Shown: positions 36,884-49,730 of the stretch, in pieces
Layout of the letters: each line of letters opens with the position of its first letter
How positions within the stretch are numbered: position 1 is the first letter of the stretch
NCBI GenBank assembly: GCA_027604505.1
Contig: JADIIX010000008.1
Span: 196,589-260,588 of the forward strand
Source of the DNA: Gonapodya sp. JEL0774
Taxonomy: Eukaryota > Monoblepharomycota > Monoblepharidomycetes > Monoblepharidales > Gonapodyaceae
Direction: 5' to 3'
Length of the DNA: 64,000 nt
Notes under the pieces: model-generated
What the model was told of the DNA's origin: nothing
The model's input: only the letters and a program-made list of their open reading frames with translations
Databases searched by the model: none
Program-made: the position numbers and the translations under genes

Positions 36884-39800
36884 TCATTTCATTGCAGGTG
36901 CTTTCCACAAACCAAAAAATCCGCCACCAGGTGCTTTCTCGGTCGCATGTGTTTCTAGCGATTCCTCTTGGTGAACACTACTTGCTCCTACAGAAATCAT
37001 TTCTCCTGCTTTCTTCCGAAGAGTCAGAGATATTTTACGCAGTGGCGATCCGGTGCTCGACTTCTTTGGGGGCCTCTCTCCCGCACTTCCACCAAATGCC
37101 CCTGGAAGTGACTCAGCATTATCTATGGGGGATTCTGGTCTCCCGACCGGGGATCCAGGTGACGCAACGTTCGGCGTGAAATACCCTTCAGATCTGAGTG
37201 CGGAATTACTACTCAAACCAAGTGGCGAATCCTTTTCGTCTTGGGAACTCCTCTTTGCGTCTTTCTCAACCGCACTACCAAGGCTTGCGACGCTCGCTGT
37301 CCGTGCCATCGCGGCATATGTTCTGGTCCAACCCGGAAGGAACGCACCACCATCTATTTCCTCCTTTTCCTTGCGAAGTCGATCAACTTCCGCCGCCAGC
37401 TTTCTTTTCTGATCTTGAAGGCGGGCCATATCCGCCACCAAGACACGGGTACGATCTTTAACGTCTGACTCTAGTTTGATTGCCTCTTCCACAAGTGAAC
37501 GGACTTCTCTTTGTGCTTCGAAGTCCACCGATCTTCGCTTTTCTGCCTGTATTCTTTTCGCAGACCGTATTTCATTGTTCAGCTGAACAAGTCGCGCTTC
37601 AAGTGTTGAAACTTGATCCTCGAGTAGATGTCTCGATCCAAGGAGAGTATCCACTTCCTCCAAGAGGATGCTTCTGCGACCTTCCAGGGTGCTGATCGTC
37701 TCCTCCAGATTTTGGGCCTCAATGTGCTTGGCAGACAAGTCAATGCTCAACTTTTCTTCGGTACCTTCCGAGTACAACGTGTGAGGTGAATCGAGGGACT
37801 CTGGTGTTGCATTCATCGAGGGATTCTTGCTATTTTCATACTGTCGAGACAGGAGCAATCTTTTGATTTCCGAGATTTCGTCATCCAGTTTTGTGGATCT
37901 GTTGTGTGTGACCGCATCCAGTTGATTTTGGAGCTCCTTCTTCATTATTTCCAGGAGGTACTCCATTCTCCTTTCGTGCTCCTGGAAGTCCCCCTTCATT
38001 TCATCTTGCGCTCCTTTGACGATACCTTCCACCGATCGGTGATGTTCTCCACTTGCAAAGGAGAGTCGCGTTATCGTCCTGTGGATTTGATCCACCTTTT
38101 CTTTGGCAGATGTATCCACTGCAGGTGTTGATCTGAATTCGGTCAAGATTTCGTCTTTGATTGCCGTCATCATAGTGCTCATCGCCGAGACGGCGGTTAA
38201 GGTTGTTTGCTCGGGAAAATTCCGAATCGCAACAATATTATCTCGTATATCTGAATAGAGAGGTTCGGAATGGAGCAAAGTGACAGCTGAATCGACTTTG
38301 GGTTGCCGGGCAACGGAGACCTTATCGCCAAGCTGCTTCATTTCTTCCTTAAGATTGTTCATTGCGTTTTCCAGTAATTGAAATTGTGGGCTGGGATCCT
38401 GACCGTCCTTTTTCACAGAACCCTGAGGCTCTTCTCTCACATTTTGTGTAACGCCAACCGTGCCTTCTAGATGCTGCAATCGCTGTGTGACCGAAAAATC
38501 CGCATTGTCACGAAGTTTCGTCATTTCTGTCGCGACCGCTTCTTGAATAGTTTGCTTAAGAATCTGTATCTCTTGGTTCCAATCCTTTCCAAGAGCTGCA
38601 ACGGAATGCTGTAGTTCCCTCAAAGCCCGTGAGACATCTGAAGCAGATGCAGAAGTTGCTTCCACGCGATTGTCTGATTTAGCTTTGGAATCTGCAAACC
38701 GCCAATCCGTCGCGCCAGCCCTCGATAGTCCTCTCTCGAGTGCCTTCTTGAGTTCTTCCAACTGACCTTCAATCTTCCCTGTCACGGATCCCCACTGAAC
38801 TGCAATCTGCTCTCCTCCTGCTGTAGCAACAAGCATATCTGCCGAAGGGCTCCTCAGGTCTCTCGCTCGTTCAATAGCGCCTAGCTCGTTTACTTCTTTT
38901 CGAAGTCCACGAAGATTGTCAACAATTTGCTTGAGCCAACCAGCAAGAATATCATGGTTGAGTTGGTCTTCCTTGGTGAGGCGGACGAGGCGGTGATCGA
39001 TGTCAGAAAGCTGATGTTTGACTTCCCCAGCAAAGCGATCACTGAAGCCGCGCGTTGGCGATGGTGGCAGGTCTCCCAAAGGAGGGCTCAAAGCAACATG
39101 CTCTAATGTAGGGCACAAGTCATCTTTTCCCTTAGATGCGGCCTCCTCCCAGAGCTGAATCATTTTCCCTAATCGGTCATTGACGAGGGCAAGCGCGGCG
39201 CGTTCTCCAACCCCTATGGATTTATGGTGCGCCAGCATCGTTGTTGCCACGGCATCCTCCACGATTTCTCTGAGTGTCTCGCGTTCAGCAATAGACATTT
39301 TGTGCAAATTTGGCGTCGTCGCCACTCTCAAGAGAGTCTGGCCACCTTTCACAGGTGATGAAAGAGTGGAGTTACCAGATCCCAGTTTGGCAAGCTCCAT
39401 TCGCATTTCCGCCACAACTTTTGAGGTTATGTCTTCTCTGCTTCTCTCGATGGCTTTGATAATCTGCTCTTCTTCTTCCGGAAGACCCTTGCAAACCTTT
39501 TTCGGGCTGGAAGCCACTTTTAGGAGTCTGCACTGAGATTCGTGCAAAAATCCCGATACTTCGATAATATTGTCCAATTTTGCCTGCATTAACTCGTCCG
39601 AATCCGTGCGCGCCTTCAGTGAATCTCCAAATCCTGACAGTGTGGTGGATATGTCCTCAAATTTGGCTGCAAGTGCGGACGTCTGCAGCTGAGCACCCAG
39701 CCTGGACAACTTATCGTCAATTGCTTCCACTCTCTCAACCACCTCGCGAGAACATTTTCTCGCATCGCTTGCGGCATCCTTCATGGGCTTGGTGGCCTCC

Positions 39801-42800
39801 ACGACACTGGAGGATACTTCCATCGCCGTAAGGCGCAAGGCATCTTTGACTTCACGTTTCATTGTTTGAACTTCCTCCCGGTGTCTCTCAGAGATGCCAG
39901 TTGCCGACTTCTCCATAATCCCTCGGACATCTGCTGTGATTTGGTCAAGATTTCTTGCAGACTCTACTGTAACGGTGCCTACCACGTCCAACAGACGTGA
40001 AACGTCCTGCCGGGTCGCGACCAAGTCACCTTGCATCTCCCTCAAACCACTGCCTACATCCTTGCGGACCGCTGCAACCTGGTCCTTGACATCAACGAGA
40101 GCTCGAACTTCCCGTTTGAGAGAGGAAATGTCATCTTTTATCTCCACGACACTATTTTCGCTGAAAAATGTTGCCATAGACTGTTCCTTCTTGGATTCGC
40201 CGTGTCTGCTCGCAGCCGGCGGAGCGCCATGCGCCGATGTCGCCAGTTTTGCAGCCCTGAACCCAGCCTCGATGTCACCTCTCAAGCTGTCGATGGCTCT
40301 TTGAGTAGTTTCTGCCTTTCGTTCCACCACTGCAGCCAACACCGCTCGCTCCTCATCATGACTAGCTGCATGAATCTTGCCCGTTTCTGCTATGGTGGAT
40401 TGAATTTGAGCAAGTTTACCACCGACTTCAGATTCCAGCTTCGCAATGGCACTCCCAAGTCTAATTGTGCTGTCCGTGACTTCTCCCGCCCTCTCGGCAG
40501 TCGCAATAGCGTGCGCGACAGTCCTCTCCATTCTGTCCGATGCCTCATCGACCCTCAACAAGACTTCTTCCCTGAGTTGCTTCACCTCTGCTAAAACTCT
40601 TTCAGATCCCGCTGCTGCGGATCCTTGCTCTGAAATTCCCGCGACAGCTTCAGCCACCTCACCGACCATTGTGCGCACTTGGAACATTCTCCTGTCCAGC
40701 TGATGTTGCGCTTCCCTCACAGCATCCTCCACAGGTTGTAGACTCAAGGCTGGCTGACTTGCTTGCCTCTGTCCAGTCATGACCAATGCCGCACGCACCG
40801 CTTCCAGGCCTCGCCCAACCTGCGCAACAGTTTCTGCGACACCAATTTGCGCTTGCATGGCACGTTCCGCGGCATCGCGACTCCGTTCAAGTCCTGCTTG
40901 GGTTTCCGCATAATTGGAACGAGCCTCCTCCACTCCGGCCTCGCACACTGCCCTAAGATCCTCCACCGCTCCTCTCACAGCCCCAGTGGCCGCCTCGATG
41001 GACTTGACACTCTGAGCCACGACGGATGCACTGGGGTGACTTGGCGCAGAAATCGCAACTTGCGTCATAGAGCTACCCTGATGTTGCGTGAGGACCTTTG
41101 ATTGCTGGTGGCTCTGCACTCGCGATTCCCTCTCCTTCCACTCTTTCTCCACCCTCTCCATTTCATTTCTCATACGCCTACTCTCTTCTTCTGCTCTCTC
41201 CTTCTCCCTCTCGGCTCTCTCCCTATCTTTAACCATCCTTTCCACAGCTCCACCCGCTGCTCTGGGAATCAACCCGTCCAGGACATGCACCCAGGCGTCT
41301 CGGTCTTGAAGAGTCGCCGCAGCCAGGGACCACCCAGGAGCGACCAAACCTAGGGCTGAAGCGGATGCAGACTTCGAAGGACGATGAAATGAGAGGAGGA
41401 TCTCAAATCGGACACTTTGTGGGGTTGGGGTTGGCAGATGGAGGAGCGATGTTGACCCCGGGTGATGGGCTCCGCACGATGACACAGCCGACATATCCAG
41501 AGTCTTGTAAGGGAGTTGGTCCTGTCAATGAAAAGATTGTATGATTAGGTGACCACCGTGAGCTGATAGTGAACGAAATCTCATGATAGCAAGTACAAGG
41601 TCTCACATTGGGTGATCGATGCAGACACAAGACCCCTGCGTTCGTCTCCCGCATTCTCGCAACAGCCCAAACTTGTTTCCATTTCTTTGGGATTCGAAAT
41701 GATATGTGAGTGTGAGCGTGGGAGAGGGTAAGGGGGGATGGTGGATTGAGGAACTTCGTTGCTGAGTTGGACCTTCACAAGACGAGAACCCACGTTTAAA
41801 GATCCCTTTTTCCACAAATACCCTGACTTGGCAATCTATGGGGAGAGGCATTCAGCTTCTATTAATACAAAATCCAGAACATTCACAAATGCCAATGTGC
41901 CACCCACTTCGTCCACTCCTCCGGTGCCAGTACCGAACCCCGAAGTGCCCATTCCCAGGCCCGCCATACCCACACCCATGCCTATTGCGACTCCGCTGAC
42001 GGACGCAACGGAGACCCTGGCAACACCGCTCGCGCTTGTCCTTCCGGACGACTGCCTATCCCCTTCGCTTCCCGGTGTCATTGCTCCACGGCGAGTCACC
42101 GCCACTGTAGCAGCAGTAGAAGCCGAAGAGTAGTTTGCTAGAGGCATGGTCGCCCCGCGCGCAACCATAGCGGTGCCTGTCGTCGCATTAGACTGATCCG
42201 CCATAATGGAAGCTGATGGAGCACGGCGTAGTACCGGGGCTGCTGGTGCTGAGTGGGTTGATTGTGTCGGAGCAGGCGGTGGTCCGGCGGGAATACGAAG
42301 CAGCCGAGTCGGGGCGGGAGTGGCGGATGCTGCTGGAATTGGTTGGAGCGTGGGGGAGGACATTACCAAGCGGCGAAGGTAAAGCAGAAACTAAACGAGA
42401 GCGATCTCGTCGGATTCCTCAGAAGCATTTCAAATCGTCCAATCAAATCGGTAAGGCCGTAATTTGTCAGCCCTGGACGTGTGTTGTATAAGCCCCGCGC
42501 AACCTTTCGCCATCCACCAATTTGACACAACGTAATTTCTTCATTCACATCAACATACCTCCTCCCCTTCCGCGCGTTTTTTCCCGCTCTTCCTCTTCTT
42601 CCTCCCATCCATCATCCTCTTCGTCCTCTTCGTCCTCATCGTCATCGTAATCTTGTCCATGCTCATCTTCTCCCAGCCAATCGTCCCCATCCTTATCAAG
42701 TGAGTCCAGTGCTCCGAGAGATATAGCACTGGCGTGTCGGGGTGGAGCGAGGAAGCGCATAGGAGGAACGATGTGGGGCAAAGGTACTGCTTGTGACTGG

Positions 42801-43730
42801 AGCCGCCGTTGGCCATTGATCAATTGTTGAGATTGGGAAATACAAAGGTATCAGAGTGCGGTGAGCAAACCACGGAGTAAACACATGAGAAGAGCTGAAA
42901 CGCACAATCCACAAGGACAATGAAGGCGTTCGATGTTATCAAAAGTCCCAGTGGGTCCCACCCTCTTCAATCTAGCTTCACTCCACACATCATATTTCCT
43001 TGAGCCACTGCTCCATCAGGCCACGGAACATGTTTTCAAAACATACCTTGGTATCACTACCTTCATCGTCATCGTTGTTACGCGGCTGCCCGGAAATATG
43101 TTTGCTGCTCACTGGCGAGAGCACTGCAGACGGTGGGCCAGACGTGTAATGAGAGAGGGCAGCTGAGTGTGGATAAGCAGTCTGGTGGAGCGGCGGCGAG
43201 CTCATGACGTTCGCTGGCGAGGCGGTGAGTGGGGTGCGTGATGGGGTAGATGCCGGTGCAAGAGCACTAGAAGCACCAGTTGCAGTTGGGCGGGTCGTGT
43301 GTTGTTGCGTGATTGGTACTTGAGCAGGTTTTCGTCTCGGTGTTGTTGGCGTAAGGGAATCTGAGTCCGGAGAGTGAGGTGATGTTACTGCAGATGTTGA
43401 TGAATTCTGATTCCGAGTAAGAGACAGTGACTGCGAAGCGGCTGCAATTGCGGCCGCCCGTGCGGCGGGAGTCGCTGTAGCCATCGAGAGAGCGTGCGCA
43501 TGTGGGTGAGCGGAAAGCGGAAGCGGCAGCGGGAGTTGAGTCGAGGAGGTTGAAGTAAGGTGTGATTCTGAGCGGGAAAGAGGCATCCGACTTGAAGGTT
43601 GCTGCGGATGCGCGCGTGCAACAACCTGTCCGATTGTGGTTGTTGCTGCAACTTGGCGCTGGGATGCGGTGGAAGCAGGTGCCGCAAGTGTCTGGGATGA
43701 GGAGTGACCCGTGAGCAGGTTGAAGTCCAA
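36884..43730 (-). CDS. Giant PH-domain coiled-coil protein (about 2,000 aa)
   Basis: The last exon (up to 41494) is a single open frame of about 1,500 codons. It starts in the end of a PH domain (SVRFEILLSFHRPSKSA ... DRDAWVHVLDGLIPRA, with the conserved Trp), followed by about 1,300 residues of Glu/Lys/Ala/Leu-rich heptads and a basic, Ser-rich tail ending GGGFFGLWKAPAMK. The start of the PH domain is on two upstream exons: GYLWKKGSLNVGSRLVKVQL (about 41745-41803) and KWKQVWAVARMRETNAGVLC (about 41620-41697). Still further upstream are Ser/Thr/Ala-rich exons (41836-42369, 42545-42823, 42990-43730), the middle one with an Asp/Glu run. PH domains bind phosphoinositides, so it is probably a membrane-attached scaffold (inference). 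An ATG at 43771 in another frame is an alternative start. The family is not recognised. Confidence 0.72.
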
Positions 43731-43771
43731 CTCTCAAGCACCCCATTCACACCATCAAAGTCTAGGGCCAT

Positions 43772-45095
43772 TGATTTCCAATTATCGCTTCTTCATTTTG
43801 AGGTTTCTTTCTTCCTTTGGTCGTCGTCCTCTCGAACATGGCTCCGTATGTCCCCCCAATTTTCATTGTCAATATCAACTTGGTCGCACGCCGCCTTCGT
43901 CCTTCCTTTTTAATCATCTCTCCTTACTCAAACTATTCATCATCAATTTCTCAAGGTTACTCACACTCCTCCGTCCTCGCGCTTCCAGATACGCGTCCAG
44001 TTGTGACGACATGGCGTTCTAAACTGCGTGCTTCTTGGGCAAAAAATCACCCGATGCAGTTCCAGTCTGTTAATGCGCCTCTTATGTACTCTCCTAATCG
44101 AGTTTGGATGAGGCTTTTGTCCCCGTTGAGGAGGGGCAGCGCAATACACCGTTTGTGCAGGTGCGGGCAGCTAGTTCATCTCATCCGTCATCACTGCTTA
44201 TGTACACAACACAGCTCTGTTCTCTCAGAACATCTACCGATGTCCTTGCCTGATAGGGCACAGTTATTTTCTCATTAATACATTGCTAGTGGTGTGCTGG
44301 ATAGTAGATGGAAGAAAATATGAAAAGAACTCTACCTCTAACAAAGCTCAGCTGAAGTAAATGATAGAATATTGCATGTTCTTTCGTGCTCCGATTCAAG
44401 AAAGAAATTTGAACGCTTCTCACGAGATGAAAAGTCGTGTTTATTGGTATTATAATCGTAAAAACATGTAAAGATTGTCAAATTATTCTTCCTCTTTCAT
44501 ATCGCTATGCACGTTTACTCAACTGTCCTGCTCAAGCCAACTCTCCTGGAAAAGCCTGCTGCAGCCTCGCCCGATTGATGTGTATTCTTGTATTATATAA
44601 CTCTAAGCCATGTAAATGAAAAGTGCGCTTGCGCTACAGTCAGATAGAGATAGAATATTCATTCTACTCATACCAAGCTGCCTCTGTGTGTCGATGTTCA
44701 TCGAGGTTCCTGAGATCAATGGTATTCTTCTAAAGGATTTGCAACTCCGTTTTCTGTACCACGTCCGTAATCTGTTTGTTGACGATGAGGTTCCATAAAA
44801 TGTATGTTAATTATTCTCCGATTAATCTTCAAACTCCGCATACCCGGAGGTCAGTTGTGGTTTCAAGTTCACTGCATTGCCCGTGTCAACTCCCAAGGTG
44901 TCACTTGATCAATTCAGTACATGGAGATCTTTGACTTGCCGGAGTCAGAATTCCTTATTTGGAATGCGCATAGCTTTTCTTTCGCGGGGCATACAGATCT
45001 CGCAAACGGGGCACGAGGCGAATACATAATCCAACAATACATATATTGAGGCCTCGTCGTCTAAACGACATATGTCTTGTATCTCATAACAAGTT
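43772..45095. other. 1.3-kb AT-rich region without a supported gene
   Basis: An ORF at 43817-44278 (+) is Ser/Arg/Leu-rich and lacks family features. From 44280 to 45095 the sequence is distinctly AT-rich with only very short ORFs. It must include the 5' flank of the giant PH/coiled-coil gene and the 3' flank of the downstream membrane gene. Confidence 0.4.
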
Positions 45096-46236
45096 CTATG
45101 ATTCTTCAGAAATAACGTCCTCAACGTCAGATTTGATACGATAGCCAGCAATGAAGATCAACAGTCCTTTGAATGATGTCCGTCGCATGTAACTAAACGT
45201 GTACAGCATGGACGTGGCAACAATGATCGAAACGAAAACCCAGTTGTAGATTCTGGTAATAATCACGAGCTACGTACAACAAAAGCGTGAGTTCTGCTTC
45301 AAGAGCATCCGGAACCTAAGATGTCTCGAACACTCACCGCGTCGATGTCCAGTGAGGTTCCAACAATTATAACAATGAGCCCTATACATTGTGCGAGCAA
45401 AGATAAACCGATGAATCCCGTCTGGCCAACAGAAAGATTGGTTAGTGATAGAGTTCCTGCGGCAGTGAGCCGTTCCTGCTGTGATTCACCAGAAGTCTGC
45501 AATCACGCCGCAGAGCAGCGCTCTCCTTGTAAAAGAGAGCAAAATAATCCGGGTCCGGGCTTGGAAAATGATATGTTGCGGGACTAATAGGATCCGACGA
45601 AATTGGTTGTGTTTCGGCGGATTCATCGGGACTCCTCAGCGCGGAGGCAGGAAGCGTCGCGGCAACTCTCTTGAGTCGGTCAATTGGTATTTCTCCGCGA
45701 AACAAGGTGTACGCCAGTGGGTCCATCCACGGCCCCAGGGTGACTATAAAGAGGGCGGCAATGCATCCAGTCGTCACGGCATTGTCCAGAAGGACAAGTC
45801 GAGCATTGTCGGTTACGAGACCAATTATGGCAGAAGCCACAAACGATATAAACAACTGCATTGAGGTGAAGATGAAGGACAAGGACTGAGTGAATATAAT
45901 TGTATATCACTCACAATTATCAAAATGTAGTCGGTTTGGCGGTACCAAACCTGCTTGAATATAGAGCGTAGGAGAGGTGGAACGCCCGAAATGATGAGAG
46001 CGATCGAGTTGCTGATGTAATTCTAATAGGACCATTGAGAGGGGGAATTGAAAATGCCAACTCCTCTCAAAACCCGGATCAATAGAGCCATGATGAGCGA
46101 TTCGCACCTTTAGGATATAGTAAAGAGCGAGAGGAACTCCGACGTCAAAAGCAATCTCCAGGAGCTTGAAAATCAGCGACGAGTTTCGCTTCCACCACGG
46201 ATCGGGCGTTTTTGTTTCAGGAGAGTTCCCCGACAT
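45096..46236 (-). CDS. VC0807-like multi-pass membrane protein, copy A
   Basis: It reads leftward from MSGNSPETKTPDPWWKRNS. Spliced segments in order are IFKLLEIAFDVGVPLALYYI, a second exon with NSIALIISGVPPLLRSIFK, then FVASAIIGLVTDNARLVLLD and NAVTTGCIAALFIVTLGPWM, a cytosolic loop (RLKRVAATLPASALRSPDES, HFPSPDPDYFALFYKES), FIGLSLLAQCIGLIVIIVGT, TSMLYTFSYMRRTSFKGLLI and the end VISEES. The order membrane pair, then T-D-N-x-R-L-x-L-L-D-N-x-V-T-T-G followed by a further span, resembles bacterial VC0807-family proteins, whose function is unknown. The C-terminal loop and two extra spans look eukaryote-specific. It is clearly paralogous to 48553-49730. Confidence 0.75.
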
Positions 46237-46753
46237 GCGCCCCGGTGTTTGATTATCGATTGGGCACCTAGCGTTTGCGAAATCCCTTTAAATAGGTTCA
46301 CTTGAGATGGTGTAAAGATAGTTGAGGAGTTCAAGGGTGCTGTGTATTTGGACTCAGTATTGACTGCGGAGGCCAGCCTGCTGATTGCTTGGCTTGCGAC
46401 ATGGGGTGGCTGTTCCGCCCGGAACAAAGGCAATTCTTCCGACAGACTACAAAATGCATCTCGTCACAGGGCTCCCTGTCATCCAAATGCGTCACCGTTT
46501 TGTGTGAGATTCCCAAATGAAGAGGGTTAGAGACATAGTATTGTAGTATGCACACAAATACCAAAGTTCAAGCGTTGATGCAGCAATGGCAGCTGAGGCA
46601 GTGATTTGTGTTATGATTTATAAAAGTACAAAAGAAGAAAATAAATGTTCTATGCATTACAGATCATTGGCAAGGTATTGCACAGTGTACTTCTGGTTCT
46701 TGGGCTTCCCATCATCCCGTCAGCTCCCGAAATCACCTCTCCATTCCCTCCAC
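46237..46753. other. Intergenic region between membrane-protein copy A and TFIIB
   Basis: About 515 bp on the upstream side of copy A, containing its presumptive promoter and the TFIIB 3' end. Short ORFs on either strand have no recognisable similarity. Confidence 0.35.
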
Positions 46754-48285
46754 CTACGGCCGCAGGCTGTCACGATTGTCACAGAGAATACGGTACGCGA
46801 CGTTGACAGTCGATTCCACACAGCCGCACAGCTGAGAGGTCGGGATGACAGATGACAAAAATTGAGAACCAGTGGTGACAATCAGATATGAATCCATGTC
46901 AAGCTCGCGAATTCCATGATACAGTAAAATTTTGCTGCTGTCGCAGCCCTGGGCTCGAGACCAACAAACGAAGTTCAATTTTTAAACCTACTTTTGCAAT
47001 CTCATGGGCTGATCTTCTCTCGGAAGGGCTCGACGACCAAGAGCAGGCGGCGTACACACAAGCGGCGACGACGGTCTTGAGATGCCTCCCGGTCAGAAGT
47101 TCCTGGCGTTTCACTTGTACAGCGAGATCGGATGCAGCTTTGGCAATTCGGTACTTGAGGCCGAGCTGGTCGACAATTGATCTAATGTGGTTGCTAAGTT
47201 CAGAACCCGTCTCCAAGCTGGTGTATGCACTTGTTTCATCTCCCAATTTGCAGTTAACGCGGATCGCTCGAACAATCTACGATTTAAAAGGCAATTGTCC
47301 ACAAGACAATGGGTGGGGGAACCAAAAAAAATGATTTAAGACCACAGGAATGTGAGGGAACTGAACTCACCCTCGCAATCGATTTAGTGTCTTCGCGAAC
47401 CAAGGGCGCAATCGCTTCAAGGGGTCTCTTCACGTGGTGCATCGAACACGCCATGTAGATGCAAGCTCCGACTTTGGAAGCCATATTCTGTCCCGTCACC
47501 AATCGATGCAGAACTTCAAATCTCGGTGCTCGGTGACACAAAGGCAACGTGAACACCCCACCTTTCCCTTGATGCCGTTTGAAGTGGCCACTTCGTACAC
47601 CATCTTTGCACAGTCGGCTACAGCCTGCGGCATGAACATCCTCCCAATGATGGTATCGATGTCCCTGAACGCTTCGGCATGGCTTCCTTTGCTGTTGCCT
47701 TGCAGAGTGGTCTGCGCCTTGATGAGCTTCTGCTCGGCACCTCTCGCAACTGACGAGCTTCCAATGCTCGTAGCGTCCATGTGACTTGGTCCTTTCAAAG
47801 GGTTGCTCGGAGCGCCTTGAAAGGACTCGCTCGAGAATGCCCAAGAAAGTACACATGCCGTGGCCACACTTACCAACCCGGGAACGGTCATTGCCAGGCT
47901 CTTCGGCAAAGTTGCGCCACTCTTCACCACAGTGGAGCAGTCTCGTCATAAGGATTAAGCCTGAGAGGCACATGACCGACCCAGGACGGGAGTGCTCCAT
48001 CGACTGGAGGCATCGAACATCAAACCAGGGTTGAGGGGACCTACCACAAGCGCATCTGATGTGACCCTCCTTCCAATCCTCGATAAGCTGTGGCACTTCG
48101 TCCATGCAGTACTTGCACTGGAGGCGAACCTGCAGCTCCTGTTCTCGCCACGGACGGTTGGCGTGCTCTTGGAGCTGTTTGGCTGCGGCAACTTCCTTGA
48201 GGGCCTTATGACGGGCTTCCCACTGCTGCTGAAGGAAGCTGTCTGACGCCGAGAGAGCGGGGACGGGAGTCACAGGAACGAGCAT
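46754..48285 (-). CDS. SUA7: Transcription initiation factor IIB (TFIIB)
   Basis: It bridges TBP at the promoter to RNA polymerase II. From MLVPVTPVPALSASDSFLQQ comes the zinc ribbon LQCKYCMDEVPQLIEDWKEG with HIRCACG|LIL, joined over an intron at about 47958-48047. The B-reader EEWRNFAEEPGNDRSRVG follows. The first cyclin repeat has DIDTIIGRMFMPQAVADCAK, MVYEVATSNGIKGK, and SKVGACIYMACSMHHVKRPL. The second repeat has ELSNHIRSIVDQLGLKYRIA, VKRQELLTGRHLKTVVAACV, YAACSWSS, and ends CVESTVNVAYRILCDNRDSL before the stop at 46754. The second zinc knuckle reads CxC rather than the usual CxxC. The N-terminal Gln/Glu-rich extension before the ribbon is longer than in yeast. It sits between two paralogous membrane-protein genes on the same strand. 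Confidence 0.88.
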
Positions 48286-48552
48286 GATCTTAGGAAAGTT
48301 GGTTGTTTGAAAACTTTGATGGGCGAATGTGGGGGCTGTGGTTTAGTTGCCTTCGCACTCAATTCAATGTGACAAGTTTATTGGTGTTGCGGCAAGCTAG
48401 AGATCCACAACTCGCGAAATAAATTATTTTTACGGTACTCACGAATGCGCTCTCTGACACGGGGGTCAAAATCGGATTCTGCTGGGACACTGTGAGCTAT
48501 GCTCCAAGATCGCCAAAGCGTGAACTCGCGACAATGTATTTCAAGTCACTAA

Positions 48553-49730
48553 TCATGTAGTCACTTCTTCAAGGTTTGTCTTCACACGAAAGCCAGCAAT
48601 GTAGATCACCAGTCCTTTGAATGATGTTCGTCGCATGTAACCAAAAATGTACAACAAGACCACAGCGATCACAAAAGGAACGATGACCCAACTGCATGTT
48701 CTTGTAGCAACGACGAGCTACGTCAGCCGTCAATAGAAAGCATTGAGCTGAACTTGGATAGGAGGCGTGCATTCAGTTGTTTGAAGAGATCTCACCGTGT
48801 CAATATCCAACGATGTTCCTACGATGAGGATTACGATGCCCGCACAATGTGCTAGTAGAGATAAGCCGATGAATGCTGTCTAATACGTCAAGATTAGAAA
48901 GTCCGCAAAACTTTACTCCCGAGTCGACTTTCCAGCGGCGACGACCCACCAGAATCACACAATCTCGACGCATGGAGATACTCTCTTTATAATAGAGGGC
49001 GAAATAATCTGGATCTGGGCTTGGAAAGTGATATCCGGTCGACGAGGTCCGCTCCGTCTCAAAACGTTCCGCTTCACTCGATTCGACCTGACTCCTCAAC
49101 GCCGAGGCAGGAAGTGTCGCAGCCACCCTCTTGATCCGATCCAGCGGTATCTGGCCTCTGAAAAGCGTGTACACGAGAGGGTCTATTCTTGGCAGGAGCG
49201 TGGTGATGAAGAGGAATCCGATGCATCCTGTGGTCACGGCGTTGTCCAATAGTGTGAGCCGAGCATTGTCAGTTACAAGTCCGAGTACGGCAGATGAGAC
49301 AAACGAAATCAACAGCTGAGATTATTAAATGATGGAGACACGGCCGATTCGTCGGTTTGAACCGCGTGAAATCTACTTTTGGAATACCCACTCACAATGA
49401 TCAAGACGTAGTCAGTCCGGCCATACCATATCCGCTTAAAAATGGACCGCAAAAGTGGTGGAACGCCCGATATGATGAGAGCGAGCGAGTTGCTGAGATA
49501 GATCTGATTGAAGTGTCGGTCAGAAATGACAAATGCCGATCTTAGTCTCGAAACAATGTCATCGGGCAAAGGTTTTGAGACAAACGCTCCGATCACACCT
49601 TGAGAACGTAGTAAAGACCAAGAGGCACTCCGACGTCAAAGGCGACTTCCAACACCTTGAAAATAGTGGAGGAGTTTCTCCTCCACCACGATTCACGGAG
49701 CTTTAGTTCGCTCGACGAACTTATTTCCAT
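48553..49730 (-). CDS. VC0807-like multi-pass membrane protein, copy B
   Basis: It starts at ATG 49730 (MEISSSSELKLRESWWRRNS) and follows copy A segment by segment: IFKVLEVAFDVGVPLGLYYV, LALIISGVPPLLRSIFKRIW, FVSSAVLGLVTDNARLTLLD, NAVTTGCIGFLFITTLLPRI, the loop DRIKRVAATLPASALRSQVE and HFPSPDPDYFALYYKES, FIGLSLLAHCAGIVILIVGT, VVLLYIFGYMRRTSFKGLVI, ending NLEEVTT at 48553. Identity to copy A is roughly two thirds in the aligned spans (by eye), and intron positions appear shared, so the two arose by duplication. It has about seven membrane segments. Function is unknown. Confidence 0.75.

Noticed and set aside
43817-44278. Plus-strand ORF of 153 codons
   Set aside because: No recognisable domain, no matching splice structure, and composition like the surrounding non-coding DNA.
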